64,000 bases of DNA from Melastoma dodecandrum. Lineage: Eukaryota; Streptophyta; Magnoliopsida; Myrtales; Melastomataceae. Below, piece after piece: positions 13,965 to 26,960 of the stretch. The position numbers were made by a program, and so were the translations under genes. The stretch is from contig JARUPY010000474.1 of assembly GCA_029817715.1 (NCBI GenBank), forward strand, positions 5,208,001 to 5,272,000, given 5' to 3'. Numbering within the stretch: the stretch's first letter is position 1; each line of letters begins with the position of its first letter. The notes below the pieces were generated by a model. It did not search any database. It was not told the origin of the DNA and worked only from the letters and a program-made list of their open reading frames with translations.

Positions 13965-16900
13965 ATGGTGAGTCTGCGTGATTTGAGTCTCTTGTGTTGG
14001 TTTCAGCTTTTTGGGTTGATTGGGGTTTCTTATTTTGGTTCTGGGTGGTAGTCGGATATAAGGAAATGGTTCATGAAGTCTCACAACAATGACGCCGGTG
14101 GCGGTGCGGGGAACGGAAAGGCCCTGCCGGGGGATTCCGCGAGACCCGGGTTGTCCAAACCGGAGCCCAAGAAACCGGTGAGTGTTTGCTTGTGTATGAT
14201 GAATGATGGCGTAGAGAGGTCAGGGAAATGCGGGTGCTATTACTCCCACGGAGTTTTCTTTGGGTCTGGGTCACGGGGACATGGACATGCATTAGGGACT
14301 TGACAGTGTTTATGCTGAGTTTTTTTTAATCATTGTGTTGTTTTGGATTGATTTAGGCAGGCGAGAGTGCCCCGAGGAGGACGACTAGCAAGTATTTTGC
14401 TGATGCTGAGAAAATGAAGCCTAAGGATAACATGGATTTGGACGAGGTTCCCAACAAAAGAAAAGCTCCTAATGAAAGTGAGCAAATTCACAAGCCCCCG
14501 GCTACGAGGAGAGGTTATAAAGTTAAGTATGAGGATGACGAAGATGAAGACTTTGTCTCACCGGTTTTGAGCAAGCCGGCCGATGGCACGCCCAGCAAGA
14601 AATTGAAGACCGGCTCTGGTAGAGGGGTCCCTAAGAAATCGGCTGAGGTCGAAGCGAGTGAGGATGAAGACGATAAAGTGATTGATCCTCCTGTCAAGTC
14701 TGCTGGAAGGGGTCGTGGTGGTAGAGGTTCATCGGCTGCACCTGCTGGGGGAAGGGGCAGAGGAGGTGGCGGGCGAGGTGGATTTATGAACTTTGGTGAG
14801 AGGAAAGATCCTCCGCACAAGGGGGAAAAGGTGGGAGTCGTGGAGTTCTTTTGGTTGTTTGGCTCAAGGCAGTTGTGCTTGCAGTTCCTAACGATTCATC
14901 AATGTTTGTCAGGAAGTTCCTGAAGGTGCTCCTGATTGTTTGGCTGGTTTAACTTTTGTTATCAGCGGAACTCTAGATAGGTACTTAAGAATATGGATTC
15001 TTAAATGAATTTTTTGGTGCACTCAATTATTATTGCCTACTTTCTCTCGCCAGAATATTTCTAGTGAACTGCTTAATATTCTGCTCTATGTGCTCTCTCT
15101 CTCTTTTATTTGTTTTAACAGTCTTCTTCATGTAAAATTGTATCAAATTTTCCCGTTCCAGTTTGGAGAGAGAAGAAGCGGAAGATTTAATCAAACGTTA
15201 TGGAGGCCGTATTACCGGATCTGTCAGCAAGAAGACGGTTATCATGTCTCATTTCCCTTTCATTATGACTCATGATTATAATTGAGTTGTCCAGCTAACC
15301 ATACCTTTACACCTACAGAACTACCTTTTATGCGACGAAGATATTGGAGGGAACAAATCTAAAAAGGCAAGGGAGCTTGGGTTAGTTTCATCGCAATATT
15401 ATCTAAGTTTACGATGCTTTCTCAAATCTCTGAGCACATAGCTGATGTCTGTATCTCTTTGTACTCATTTAGAACTGTATTCCTTACCGAGGATGGGATG
15501 TTTGATATGATTCGGTCTTCCGTTCGTGATAAACCGCCTCCTAAAGATAAAACCAATGGTGCTGAACTCTCCTCTCCACCCAAGAAAACTGCCGAAAAAG
15601 TTGTTTCAAAATGTGTGGAGCCAGGCATGTTCTTTAAAGTTATTCCAGTCTTGAAGTTATGCTTCATTCACTTATCCAAGTGAAGGAAGAAGAGGAATTT
15701 TGATTGCAACCAATATAATATTGTTTGATGTTTTATGACTTCTCCCTCAGCAAAAGTTGCACCAAGTCCGGCATCGGCGTCTGGTGCTCCTCTTGCTAAG
15801 TCTAAAGTTAGATCCAACAAGGACTCAGACCTGATATGGACTGAGAAATACAGGCCAAAAGTTCCAAACGAAATAATAGGGAATCCTTCTTTGGTAAAAG
15901 CTGCTCTCCCCCTCCTGTTCCCCTCCCCCCCAATGCTGAAAAGAAAAAGCTTGCTTTTCTATCTCAGAGAATGTTTCTGGCTCCGGCAGCTTCTACTTTA
16001 ATTTTATGAACCTTGACTGTTCTTGGCTTGGCAGGTTACTCAACTTCATAATTGGTTGCAACACTGGAATGAACAGTTCTCAGATGCTGGAAGAAAGGGC
16101 AAGGGGAAAAAGGCAAATGATCCCGCTGCTAAAAAAGCTGTTCTGTTGAGCGGATCTCCTGGCATTGGGAAAACAAGTTCTGCAAAAGTAGTCTGTCAGA
16201 TGCTAGGTTTCCAGGCAATTGAGGTTAGCCTTATATTCTTCATTAGATGTGAACCAGGAGTAATTGTGGTATGTGGATGAACAAGCTTCATTACTATTCT
16301 TTGCATGGTAATGTAGGTTAATGCTAGTGATAGTCGAGGAAAGGCTGATAGTAAAATTCAAAAAGGGATTGCTGGCAGCAATGCAAATTCCGTAAAGGAA
16401 CTCGTGAGCAATGCATCCTTGGGTAGCAGCATGGATTGGTACAGTTTCAGTACATTGAATATTTCGTGTGCGCGTTTAGTAGAATAACATTGATTGTAAA
16501 CCGCGATACGATTGGTTACAGGTCAAAGCATCCGAAGTCTGTGCTCATAATGGATGAGGTTGATGGGATGTCTGCAGGAGATAGAGGTGGAATTGCAGAT
16601 CTTATTGCGAGCATAAAGATTTCCAAAATCCCAATTATATGCATCTGCAATGATAGATACAGTCAGAAATTGAAAAGCCTAGTGAACTACTGTTTGCCTC
16701 TGAATTTTCGCAAACCCACGAAGCAACAGGTACTGTCTTTTCTTTAGAAAGCAAAGATCATTGGCTGTATCATAAAACAAAAATTTGACTTTTCAGTTCT
16801 TTCTTGGTGGATGCTAATGTAATTGTTCTTGATGGGAGGACTTCTGTTTGTGTTTTCTTAGAAGGAACAAAACATTAGTTTTCTTGCCAAAAGAGGGTGT

Positions 16901-19900
16901 ATGGTGTGAACCATCTGGAATTCTGATTTAAGGATTTTATTTTATATAGATGGCAAAGAGGTTATCACAAGTATGTAAAGCAGAAGGCCTTCAAGTTCAA
17001 GAGGTATTTTATGTCATTTCTTGATTTGCTTGTCTGTTCAATGAAAGTGTTTGCTGCTGGTCACGTATACCCATTGCCTGCTTCTGGCCTTATTCCGAGT
17101 AGGATATCCTTGCAGAAGCACCTTTTTGTAAGTCTAAGCTACCAAAACATACGTGGCTCTGATCGTTGTATTGGAGATTATACCAGGTTCCATAGGCTAC
17201 ATGCTAATAGAAACGCATCATGGCTGTTGATTTCTTGACCCCTCACAGCATGTTTTGCGTTATCTTTTTCCAGGTTGGTCTTTGGGATTTCTGATTTTCA
17301 CAGATTTATTGATCCGTTTAAACGAATGGCTCCTTGCAGACCGCTCTTGAAACACTTGCCGAAAGGGTAAATGGAGATATGCGCATGGCACTTAACCAGC
17401 TACAATATATGAGTCGTTCAATGGAAGTAATTAAGTATGATGACATGAAAGACCGCCTTGTCAACAGTGGGAAAGATGAAGACATCTCACCATTTACGGC
17501 AGTTGATAAGTATAACTTTTGCCATTTGCCTCTAGTCATCCCCCAGTTGTGTTTTGACGTAATTTCTTTCATTGGTTCATGCTAACCACCACTCACATTT
17601 CTGGGTTGTAGGCTGTTGGGCTTCAATGGGGGTAAGCTTAGAATGGATGAGCGGATTGATCTGAGTATGAGTGATCCAGATCTTGTCCCTCTTATTATAC
17701 AGGTGTCTTTCTTCACATTATATTTGTTTTGGCAATCCTTTTTTTTTGGTAAGTTAGGATTTGCATTAAAGCAAAGGAGGTTGAGCCGAAATTTACATCA
17801 ATGGGCACTGCCCACTGCCGATTCCCACACAAATGCTACTAAACCCAAAACCAATTAACACCCATTTTGAACAAAGGGCCGACCGAGGTCTCGCGTCACC
17901 AAACCCTTTTTGACTTAAACCCGGTACCAAGCCGAAGAACCCGACCGAATCAAAACCCATCAAGTAGCCCATCGGTCGTCCTGCCGCCCAGTTTTGGCAA
18001 TCCTTTTCTTTACAAGGAATACTCTTCTTCAATGCCGAGAATCTCTTGCTTATTTTTTATGCAGAAAAGCTTGTGTAATTCTGTTTTAGTGCCGTAAAAA
18101 AAATGGTTTAGTCTGTGTCTTAGCTACATAGATCTATATAGTATTCTAGTGACCTTGAAGTTGTCATTAATAGTGTCGAGGCTGCTAGGATGAAATTGGT
18201 GTTAAGTTCATGTCAGCGGAGTAAGTTTCACGAGGAAATCTAACTCTTTGATATTCAGACAAAGATGACAGGACCAGAGTAAACTTTTATGCTGGTGTTT
18301 CTGCAACTTGATCTGTGCTTGAAACTCTGCATTTGAGGAGTTCTAGTTGACAGATCTCTTCAATTAACCTATGGAGACGCATGGAATTTCACTTGCATAT
18401 CAGACTCAGTGCTTGGATGATGTAGTTGGTCACGTCATACACATGGCATTGTTATTAGTGCATTGACAACTCTCGGACAATGTACTGGCAGGAGAATTAT
18501 CTGAACTATAGGCCCGCTGTAGCAGCTAAGGATGACGATGGGATGAAACGCTTGTCCTTGATAGCACGTGCTGCTGATTCAATTGCAAATGGAGATATTA
18601 TAAATGTGCAGATTCGCAGATATCGCCAATGGCAGCTCTCTCAATCTGCTTGCCTTTCATCTTGCGTATTGCCGTAGGTGTCAATTTTGTCGTCTAGTTC
18701 TGATGAGTTGAGGTGGATTTTTTTTGAAGTTTTTATCACTTTATTGGACTTTTGATTTGTGTGACAAATTTATCTTTCTTGGCAGTGCCGCTCTGTTGCA
18801 TGGTCAGAGGGAAACACTTGAGCCGGTACTTGATGCTGAACCTCTCACATTTTTATATTCTTTTCGGCCATTTGATTGTCTTGCATTCAAGTTTATCATG
18901 TTTTACATATCCACATTGGTCAACCCAAATGGCACTTGTGCAACCATTTATTTTTACGCTTGTTTGAGTAATAGGTTAATCCTGCATTGGTAAAACCTAG
19001 TGAACTTGTGATTAGAACATTTGGTTTTTCCTTCCTTTATTTAGTCAATGATTATGGCCTCTGCCTATTCAGTGGTAGCCCATAGTGTCTTTCACTATAA
19101 CTTCTCTGTGCTTCAGTACTTATCAATGGTCTGTTTAATGTGTTAATCACATGTTAGAAGAGATTATAGACTGATTATTGATATGCCCCAGAATTGATTC
19201 TGCAATCCAAATGGCTTCATTTCAATCACGTCCCCTGCATCGTCATATTTTCAGGGAGAGCGGAATTTCAACCGGTTTGGGGGATGGTTGGGAAAGAATT
19301 CAACAATGGGAAAAAATCTGAGGATTTTGGATGACCTGCACGATCATCTTCTAGCTTCTCGTGAATCCAACACCGAGAGGTGATCCGTGTCCTAATTTGA
19401 ATGATCAACTTCCATTTTATGTTGCATTTGGTCTGTACATCAGTTATCCGCATCCCTTTCATTTTGGAATAAGGTTCCTTCCTCTCTTTTGCCGTGGTTT
19501 TGATGCATTGGAATTTGGAAGTATGGTGGTTCTTCTTTATTTCATATTGGATGAATAAATGTTGATAAATTTGCAGGGGAAGCTTACGGGTTGACTACTT
19601 TACTCTTCTTTTAAAAAGATTGACTAATCCTCTGAGAGAGCTGCCTAAGGTTTTTGGAGACACTCTTTTGATTGAATCACTTTTTAGCCTTTCATGCAGA
19701 CCACTGATTAATTTTTCAGTTCTTTCATCGGTGACGTTGACCAGGATGAGGCTGTCGCGGAAGTTATAGACCTGATGAATGCTTACTCAATTACTCAGGA
19801 AGACTTTGATACTATTGTCGAGCTGTCAAAATTTCAGGCAGGCTCTTATCTACCACTCAAAAACCCTTTAGTGTAGCCTTGATCTGAGTTAGTCTTTGAA

Positions 19901-20646
19901 CCTATGCGTTGATATTTCCCCAGGGACAGCCCAGTCCACTTGAGGGTATCCCACCGGCTGTCAAAGCTGCATTGACGAGGGCATATAATGAAAGAAGCAA
20001 GTCCCAGATGGTGCGAGCGGCAGATTTGGTTACGCTTCCTGGAGCAAGAAAAACTCCTAAAAAGCGAATCACAGCCATCCTAGAACCACCGGTTGAAGGA
20101 GAAGGTGCAGAAAATGGTGAAGCATTGGCAGATAGTGAAGAAGAGGCAGCTTCCGACACGGAAGATCAGGGTAAAGCTCATTCACACAATGTGCTATTTC
20201 TTATTTGAGCATTTACTTGAACCGAAGCGGGTATGCACAAGTCATCTTGTGGGAAGATGCATCGATTAAGTTTGGCAGCATGGTATGGTCCTATGGATCA
20301 CATACAGGCTACCGCTACAACAGTTTAACTTATCCATGTGGTGACGCAGGCGATGATAAAAACGATAAACAACTGCAGTTGGATTTGGAAGGACTGAACT
20401 CTAAAGGTAATGGTATAGCGATTCTGCCCTATTGTTTAGTATCTATTTCAGTTGTACCGAAAACATGGTTTTAATTTGTGTAACTTGATATCAGCTATCA
20501 AAGTGCAATTGGATTTGAAGGGTACAGAAAAGTCCGCCACAAGGAAGGTTCCAGCAGGCAGAGGGAAAGGTGGAACGGGAACTTCTGCGCCAAAGTCTGG
20601 GGGACGTGGCACTGGTTCCAGTTCTGCCGCCAAAAGAAAGCGGTAG
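13965..20646 (+). CDS. RFC1: Replication factor C large subunit (RFC1)
   Basis: RFC1 is the large subunit of the ATP-dependent clamp loader that places PCNA on primer-template DNA. It acts in the nucleus in replication, repair and meiotic recombination. Twenty-two exons keep phase: 13965-13967 (only the ATG), 14052-14177, 14357-14830, 14913-14980, 15162-15237, 15319-15380, 15473-15624, 15751-15893, 16035-16223, 16317-16438, 16522-16729, 16950-17003, 17340-17509, 17612-17702, 18492-18673, 18786-18825, 19255-19379, 19577-19649, 19745-19837, 19924-20170, 20350-20406, 20495-20646. The product is 968 residues; Arabidopsis RFC1 is about 956. Visible are the N-terminal MSDIRKWFMKS, an RGG-rich linker, a BRCT domain (about 205-290), Walker A GSPGIGKT (about 408-415), Walker B VLIMDEVDG (about 480), the RFC1 C-terminal domain (FNRFGGWLGKNS) and a basic tail. 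The introns after 15624 and 19837 require GC donors. Confidence 0.95.
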
Positions 20647-21769
20647 ATGCTAGTTAAGACTATGAAGTCTGCTCAACGTTTATGCACTGCCCGTTTTGTC
20701 TTGACCTTCGGAAAGTTTCACTGACAGATAGTCATGGTAGATTTCCCGGGTCTTTTCCTTTTGGGGAATGTTGTAGGTGTAGTGATGTTTTGGTCTGATA
20801 TGCTGGCAGAGTCATCCCTAGCGTAAGCCGGACGCAGATACATCTCATAAATGACTTATTACAAGATGATGTTGAGTTCCACAATTCATGGGTGCTCACC
20901 ACTCAAAAGTTACAATCGAGTTTTTTAATCACATCTCCTGGAATATCTTCTATCTCTGAAAGCTGCTCTGTCCCTTTTGCCATTGTTTATAAGCAATGGC
21001 CGTTCTCCTCTCTTTTCATCCGCTCTGCTCTCAGCTCTTCCAATGTCTTCTTACCACTTTTCTTTACCTCTTCGCGGGCAAGTCATCGTCGTGTCATTTG
21101 CACCCCGCTCCTCTTCTCGAGATACCAAGGCAATTTGACTCCTTTCCCTAACCCAGTCTGCCTCTTCTTTCCTCATTTTCTTCCTCTTTGATCCATCCTT
21201 TTCATCTGTGGCATTGCTTGCCGGAGGATCGAAAATCTTGATCCCCTCAAATAAGTTGATGTGACCAGACTACTTGTCCTGTGGGAGCCAAGCCAAGAGC
21301 GCTCGAGCGCAAAAAAACCTGCTTGCCGAATATATACATACATGCGAGGATTGCGTGCGTACAGACAGCTGCTTCACCATTTTCTCAGCGTGACGGCATT
21401 TGAGGACATTGTTAGATGAAATAGGAAACGTAAAATTACAACTGAATGACATGTAACGACAATAACCACAACATGGACATGGATGAATGAATTTACAAAT
21501 ACGGATTTATAGCCTTCATCCCACACCGTTGCCGATTGATGTTCCACAAACATAATTATTTCTTGGTTCTCGACGCATTACCTGCAAAAGAGAAAGAACA
21601 TATGACTACCAAAAGCCATTCCTATTCCCTTCACTACAAATGTAAACGACAATAGCTTAATAATACACAAATTATTAATAATACAAATGTAAGCTTGAGC
21701 TGTGAGGTGCATTTTATTTTTTTTAATTCTTAGAGAAGTCACTCTCCAGTATTTCGGGGAATTGTTATG
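20647..21769. other. RFC1 3' flank and spacer
   Basis: Follows the RFC1 stop and presumably begins with its 3' UTR. Open frames at 20892-21191 and 21270-21452 are short and unrecognised. No RNA gene was seen. Confidence 0.5.
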
Positions 21770-21910
21770 GACCAGGCTCTGATACCAAAGTCTTATTATG
21801 AGGCATTATATAAATCTCTACAACATAATCCCACATCGGGGTGGACTTTTAACCATCCACTCTCTGTCATTTAAGGAAATTTTTGTGAACCGAGCTCTGA
21901 TACCACTGTT
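21770..21910 (-). mobile_element. TRIM-like (miniature LTR element) remnant with two primer-binding-site copies
   Basis: The complement of the initiator-Met-tRNA primer-binding site (TGGTATCAGAGC on the minus strand) occurs twice, at about 21778-21790 and 21893-21906. Between them is a CCCACATCGG motif, which is typical of plant TRIM/SMART-type miniature retroelements. No coding sequence is present. The duplication could be two LTR/PBS junctions of a decayed or nested element. Exact ends are not resolved. Confidence 0.4.
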
Positions 21911-21929
21911 GGATGCTGTTGGGCCGTCT

Positions 21930-23370
21930 TGACCCCAAAAGCTAGTTCATGGGATGAGACTTTCTCTCAACCTTTTAAGTGAGCACCCAGCCCTTCCACA
22001 ACTGATGTGGGATAATAAACAAAAGATTGATGTTAAGTGGCATTCACGTGTTCGATACTTCCGCTTCCCATGTTCGCTCATGGGGCCGTCATCGACAAAT
22101 CTCGAAGTGAAGAATTGTTATAGCCTAGAGGAGGTGGAGACATCGGAGTTTTTTCTTGACCCTGGTCACCTAACTTTCAGATTTTCCCTGCTAGAGAAAC
22201 TTTGTAAAACAAAGTGTCCTGCATTAGAGGAAATCAAGATTTTCGATCCTAGGCTCAAGTCGTTTTGCATCGATGATTGTCCAAATCTATGGGACATTAG
22301 GATCAAGGCACCTCAACTGCAGCTGCTTAAGTACAGGAGCCATCGATCTCCTCTCGTGTTCTCGGGACACGCGCCTCGTCTGTCAGAGTTTGTGCCGAAG
22401 TATCTAATAAAATTTGTATGGAGGACTCCCTCTTTCTCCATTTGAATTCTCTATTGTCTCAGTTGGATCGGACAACGAATATCGAGATTTCCATCAAAGC
22501 ACACAAGGTAATGCATGTAGCTATTGCTTCATTCTTCTTCTCAACACTTTTCCTTCTCATGATCATTCTGATATAGTTTTCTGATGTCATTGGCTGGGTT
22601 TGGAGACTGTCAACATCCTTGAACTGAGCAGAAGATTTGCCTCCCCATCAAGGAATCTTGATAAGCTTAGGATCGCGGGAGGTGGTCAAAGGTGTTCGAA
22701 TATTCTGTCGCTTGTCGATGCATTGCTTTGGAGTTGCCGGCCTAGGAGCCTGTGGATACAAACATCATTCTACAAACAGTTGGCGAAGGTAATAGACAGC
22801 TTGTTTAAAGGTATTCTCAAAACATCGAAGTGTTGGAATGGAGAACCAAGTCTATCTTCTCTTCTCCAAGATGCCGAAGTATGTCCTAAACATAATTTCG
22901 TCGCAGGTGCTGTACAAGAGGGTCACTGAGCATAACCCTTGGAAAGTGGAATTGAAAACAATTGCCTATTAATAGGTACGGATCCTGAAGGGAAATGCCT
23001 ATTAATAGGCTTTGGAAGTCCTCTGTGTTTGATCCCTAGGGTAGCTTTCTTAATCGGAGTAAGATCGAACTACGCTTTAGCTTGGTGGGACTGGAGAAAC
23101 TTCTTGAAAGTGAAACACCTATCCGTGAGATAGGTGTCATCCATATGCCACCAACAGATTTCATTCCTGAGCTTCAAAGCTTGAATAGGGCACGAAACAA
23201 CTCCATTCTTCAGGAGTCGTTTGAACAGATTGTTGGTAACATAAGTTTCACTCGAAATATGCGATCCCTACAAGGCAGAATCGACAACATTAACTACGTT
23301 TACTTCACAAGTATGTACCTCACAATCAGTGAAAGGTTTGTTGTCGACGGAAGCAGGTTCATCTGATTCC
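21930..23370 (+). pseudogene. Broken F-box/LRR-type protein gene
   Basis: The first frame (to 22445) has leucine-rich-repeat spacing, for example VKNCYSLEEVE, CPALEEIKIFDPRLKSF and CPNLWDIRIKAPQLQLL, as in plant F-box/LRR (FBD-like) proteins. The next coding-looking pieces lie in shifted frames: about 22416-22507 (LNSLLSQLDRTTNIEISIK), 22600-22929 (LSLVDALLWSCRPRSLWI) and 23082-23290 (PIREIGVIHMPP). Stops and frame changes separate them. A short insertion near 22960-23010 carries a duplicated CCTATTAATAGG. There is no start, no F-box and no continuous frame, so I call it a pseudogene. Family assignment is by pattern, not by an exact match. Confidence 0.5.
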
Positions 23371-23461
23371 TTAAAATAGAGAACTTAGACTCAATTAAGT
23401 CCTAAATGAGATTCTTAAAAGTCAAGCAATAATTGGTCGCATGTGTGAAGGATCCATGCCA

Positions 23462-25857
23462 CTAGCAATAACTCTTCTTCTTTTCCTTATCTGTTTGTGG
23501 CAGTCGATGTCTAGTTTTAAGCTTGATTCGACCCCGATCTTTGAGCCAATCGAAGATTTCATCTACCTTATCCACATCAAACGAATACTTGTGCTCTTCA
23601 TTTGACTTTTTGGAAGCCTTTGCTTTCAAATTTTTCTTGGCCAAAACATCACAAACGGTCGATTCTCCTTTGACGAATTCAGCCATGTCTATTTCGATCA
23701 GGGAAGTTTCGACCGGTATGCTGACTGGCCTTTCGATTCTTCTTTTAAGAGGCTTTCATACTTAGTGGCTCTTTGGGCAAGATCGAACAAATCTTTGAAC
23801 CTTTCTCCTTGGATCTTTTTTCGAATCGGAATATCTAGAGCATCCTGTGCTATTTCAACAAGTTCCTCCTCGGTAACAGAAGTCTTGCATCTCCGTCGAG
23901 CCTTCCATAACCGTTGTAAGAATGTCGCCGCCAACTCTCCAGGTTTCTGCCTCATTTGAGTTAGTTCGGCTATGGTAATGGTTGAATCCAACGTAGCAAA
24001 CGGCTGCATGAACTGCTTTTGCATTTCATGCCAATTTTGGATCGAGTTGGCCGGCAAGATCAATGTACCAATTGAACATCGAACCGATCAAAGAGTTAGG
24101 GAACAAATAAGGTTTCCAAAAATCATTATTGGAAGTTTCGCCAGCCTGATGAGTGAATCGAGCCATGTGTTCTATTGGCGTCATATCATCCTCGCCAGAG
24201 AATCTAATGAAGTCTGGAATTTTGCATCCCATCGGATAAGAATAATCCCTGTCGATATAATCTAGATAAGGTGTCCTATAAAAGTTCACCTCTTCCCTTC
24301 GCATTACACCAGGAACCATATGCTCCACCAATCGAGTAACATAATCCCTAAAATCGTCAGGTTTGAGCTGCATCGCGGGAGCCCTAGGAATATTTCTTTC
24401 GAAGGGCCTCTCTCTATCGAAAGCTTGCCTTTCTCAATCAGTAGAGAGACGTTCCCCAGGAACTTCTTCGAAAAGGTTAATTCTCATTGGGACATTTACA
24501 GGGGGAATCCTTTCAGCATCTTCGATTGTCAATCGAGTGTAAAAACTCTCTTGTCGACGATGGGGTGGTGCATAAGCAGTTGGTCCATACTCGCCCTCAT
24601 TCTCACCGTCAAAGTTCTGTCCCAATTGCTGACCATGCAAAACTAGAGTATAGGGCCCTCCAGTTTCCTGTGGGACCTTAGGCATACTCATTCTAACATG
24701 ATACACATCACTTGGTTGAGAATTTCCTTGACCCAAAGTTAGATAAAAACGACTTTGCGGTTTCCTTTCAAAATTAACGCCCTTCTGCACAAAGTGGCTG
24801 GAGAATATTCATCAATTCTTTCAGTCAAGACCTGGACTTGCCTCTGCATATCCAATAAATTCTCTTGGATCTGTATCTGCATTTTCGGAATTACATCAAT
24901 ACTGACGGTTCCTGGAGAATTCTGACGATCAGATCGTGAGAGAGGTGGATCATGCAGATTTTCCTAGGCATTCTTTTACCCATTCTGAGGATCACCAACA
25001 AGGTTGGTCTGATCAACCATAGTGTTTGTTTCAGAATCACTACGATTCACCGCCATTCTCGCGACGCTTCGTGCTCTTGACATTTTGCGTTTTCACACGA
25101 AACTCGTTTCTGACTCCTACTGTGGTCGCCAGAAACGTGTTTTGTTGACGAAACACGTCGCGATATAACGGGGACTAACACAAGATTAAAGAAATGTGGT
25201 CGCCAAGACTTTAAACAGACAGTAATGTGAAGAACAAGAACAAAAGCACTAAACCGCGAACACTTACTTCCATTTCTGGAAAACAGAGTACAATGAGACA
25301 ACCAAGCAGCACTTCGGGGTCTTTGAATGATTGTCGTGTGTTTATTACAAATGACCGACGATATATTTATACTAACACTTAATCCTATTCAGACAACAAC
25401 CGCTAATAAAACCGCTAACATAACTGCTAGACACATTTTGCACGTGTTTTATTTAAATTGAACTAACTACACATTATCTACTTCGACCAGATCCTGATGA
25501 AGTTCCCATCGGAAATTGGCTAAGTCTTGAAACTTCAACCGGAATTTTTCGACGGGGTAATGATCGAACTTCACCTCGTCCGTACTTCTACATATCCTGC
25601 CTCGACGTGCCCTACTTCGATGTCCTTGAGCTTCGATCGGGTGCTTCTTCAATCGCATCTGCCATTAAAATAATGGTCTTGCCATTATTGAAGCCTAAAA
25701 TGGCTTTACTGTATAAACACGGCCCAAGGCACTCGAACTCCCTTGCTTCTAAGTATGTTCCATGCAGATTTAACAGAGAAAGACTTGCCCCCTTCCCCTC
25801 AACCAGCATAACTTATCCTTCCCCCTGCCCGGCCTCTCATTGATGTGTAAGCAACAA
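23462..25857 (-). mobile_element. Ty3-gypsy retrotransposon remnant: LTR-like region, primer-binding site and broken gag
   Basis: On the minus strand an LTR-like stretch (about 25857-25143) ends ...GTCAACA. It is followed by a primer-binding-site-like CTGGCGACCACAG (about 25121-25133). A leader and gag-like protein come next, starting near 25080. Gag pieces include FRDYVTRLVEHMVPGV, CKIPDFIRFSGED, TPIEHMARFTHQAGE, NSIQNWHEMQKQFMQPF and GELAATFLQRLWKARRRCK, the usual Ty3-gypsy gag pattern. Frames shift between 24373-24026 and 24063-23698, and a stop precedes the former at about 24435. Protease, reverse transcriptase and the second LTR are absent, so the element is truncated on its 3' side. Recognition is from typical plant gag phrases. 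Confidence 0.75.
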
Positions 25858-25969
25858 TTTAGCTTCCTGAAGAAAACTTTCTATGGATCCTTCTACATTA
25901 CGCCTTGTTCAAAGTTGTAATAAGATGGACAGTCTTTCTATGGATCCTTCTACATTATGCCTTGTTCAA

Positions 25970-26960
25970 GAACAACCTAGCCATCATAATAAGATGGACA
26001 GAATAGCTTCAATCAGCGGTTTATAATTAGTGACGGATAGCTTCCTTGTGACCAATTGTAAGCCCAATGGTGGCTTCCTTTTCCATTTGGGGATCAACCT
26101 TCTCAAACTATTGTTATTGTTCACCTTCACTCCTGACCATCGGGCTAATTCCATTAGTACTCTTGTTATGCATCTGATTGAACCCAAGCTAGATTTAGAG
26201 AGTAGTATGACATCATCCACGAAGCTAAGGTTAGTAATACCAAGCCGCTTACATTTGCTGTGAAATTGCTAGTCACTTGCTTCTAAGGCCTTCTTCCGCA
26301 ACCTGGAGAACATTTCCGTTGCCAATACAAACAGGTAAGGGGAGAGCGGGTCCCCTTGCCAAAGTCCTCTTTTGCTAGAAAAGAAACCTCAGAACTCACC
26401 ATTGATGTTTACTGAGAACGAGGCTGTGGCGATGCATTTTGTATCCATCAGATCATGATTTTCGGGAATCCGAGAAAATATAAGACCTTAAATAAGAAGT
26501 CCCAGTTCGTAGAGTCAAAAGGCTTTTTGGTGATGTCAAGCTTGATAGCAGCACAACTATTGGGAGCCTTCCTAGTGTGATATCCAACTAGGAGATCTTG
26601 TGCAAGGAAGATATCGTCTACCATCCTTCTGCCTGAGATTAACGCAGTTCGCTCCAGTCCAACAATGTCAGATAGCAAGCCTTTCAACCTCAAGGTGAGA
26701 ATGTTGGATTTGCAAATAACATTGCAGCAGGTGATGGATCTATAGTCATCCATGGAAGTAGCATTTGGCCTCTTAGGAACCAGAGTTATGATGGTTGAGT
26801 CAGTCTCTTTCGGCATTTTCCATCTGCTGAAGAATTCCTTGACTGCCAAGATGACATTGTTACCAACCGTTTCTCAAGAAGAGCAGAAGAATTTAGCCGT
26901 ATAGTCATCCGGCCTGGAGCCTTGTTTTCCAGGTAGGCTGAGCATAGCTTGCTTGATTTT
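25970..26960 (-). mobile_element. LINE (non-LTR) reverse transcriptase remnant
   Basis: Minus-strand frames read SRWKMPKETDSTIITLVPK, then SMDDYRSITCCNVICK, ISGRRMVDDIFLAQDLL and, after a frame break, [10 protein letters not shown] and MDDVILLS. These are successive landmarks of plant L1-type LINE reverse transcriptases (the PNA-DYRPISCCN region, ISGR, GLRQGDPLSP and the catalytic DD region). Several stops and a frame shift near 26450 make it inactive. It lies 0.5 kb beyond the 3' end of the ORP2A-like gene. Endonuclease and poly(A) tail are not identifiable. Confidence 0.75.

Noticed and set aside
14700..14800. RGG-rich segment in RFC1 as an unusual insertion
   Set aside because: As far as I recall, plant RFC1 proteins normally carry such a Gly/Arg-rich linker before the BRCT domain.
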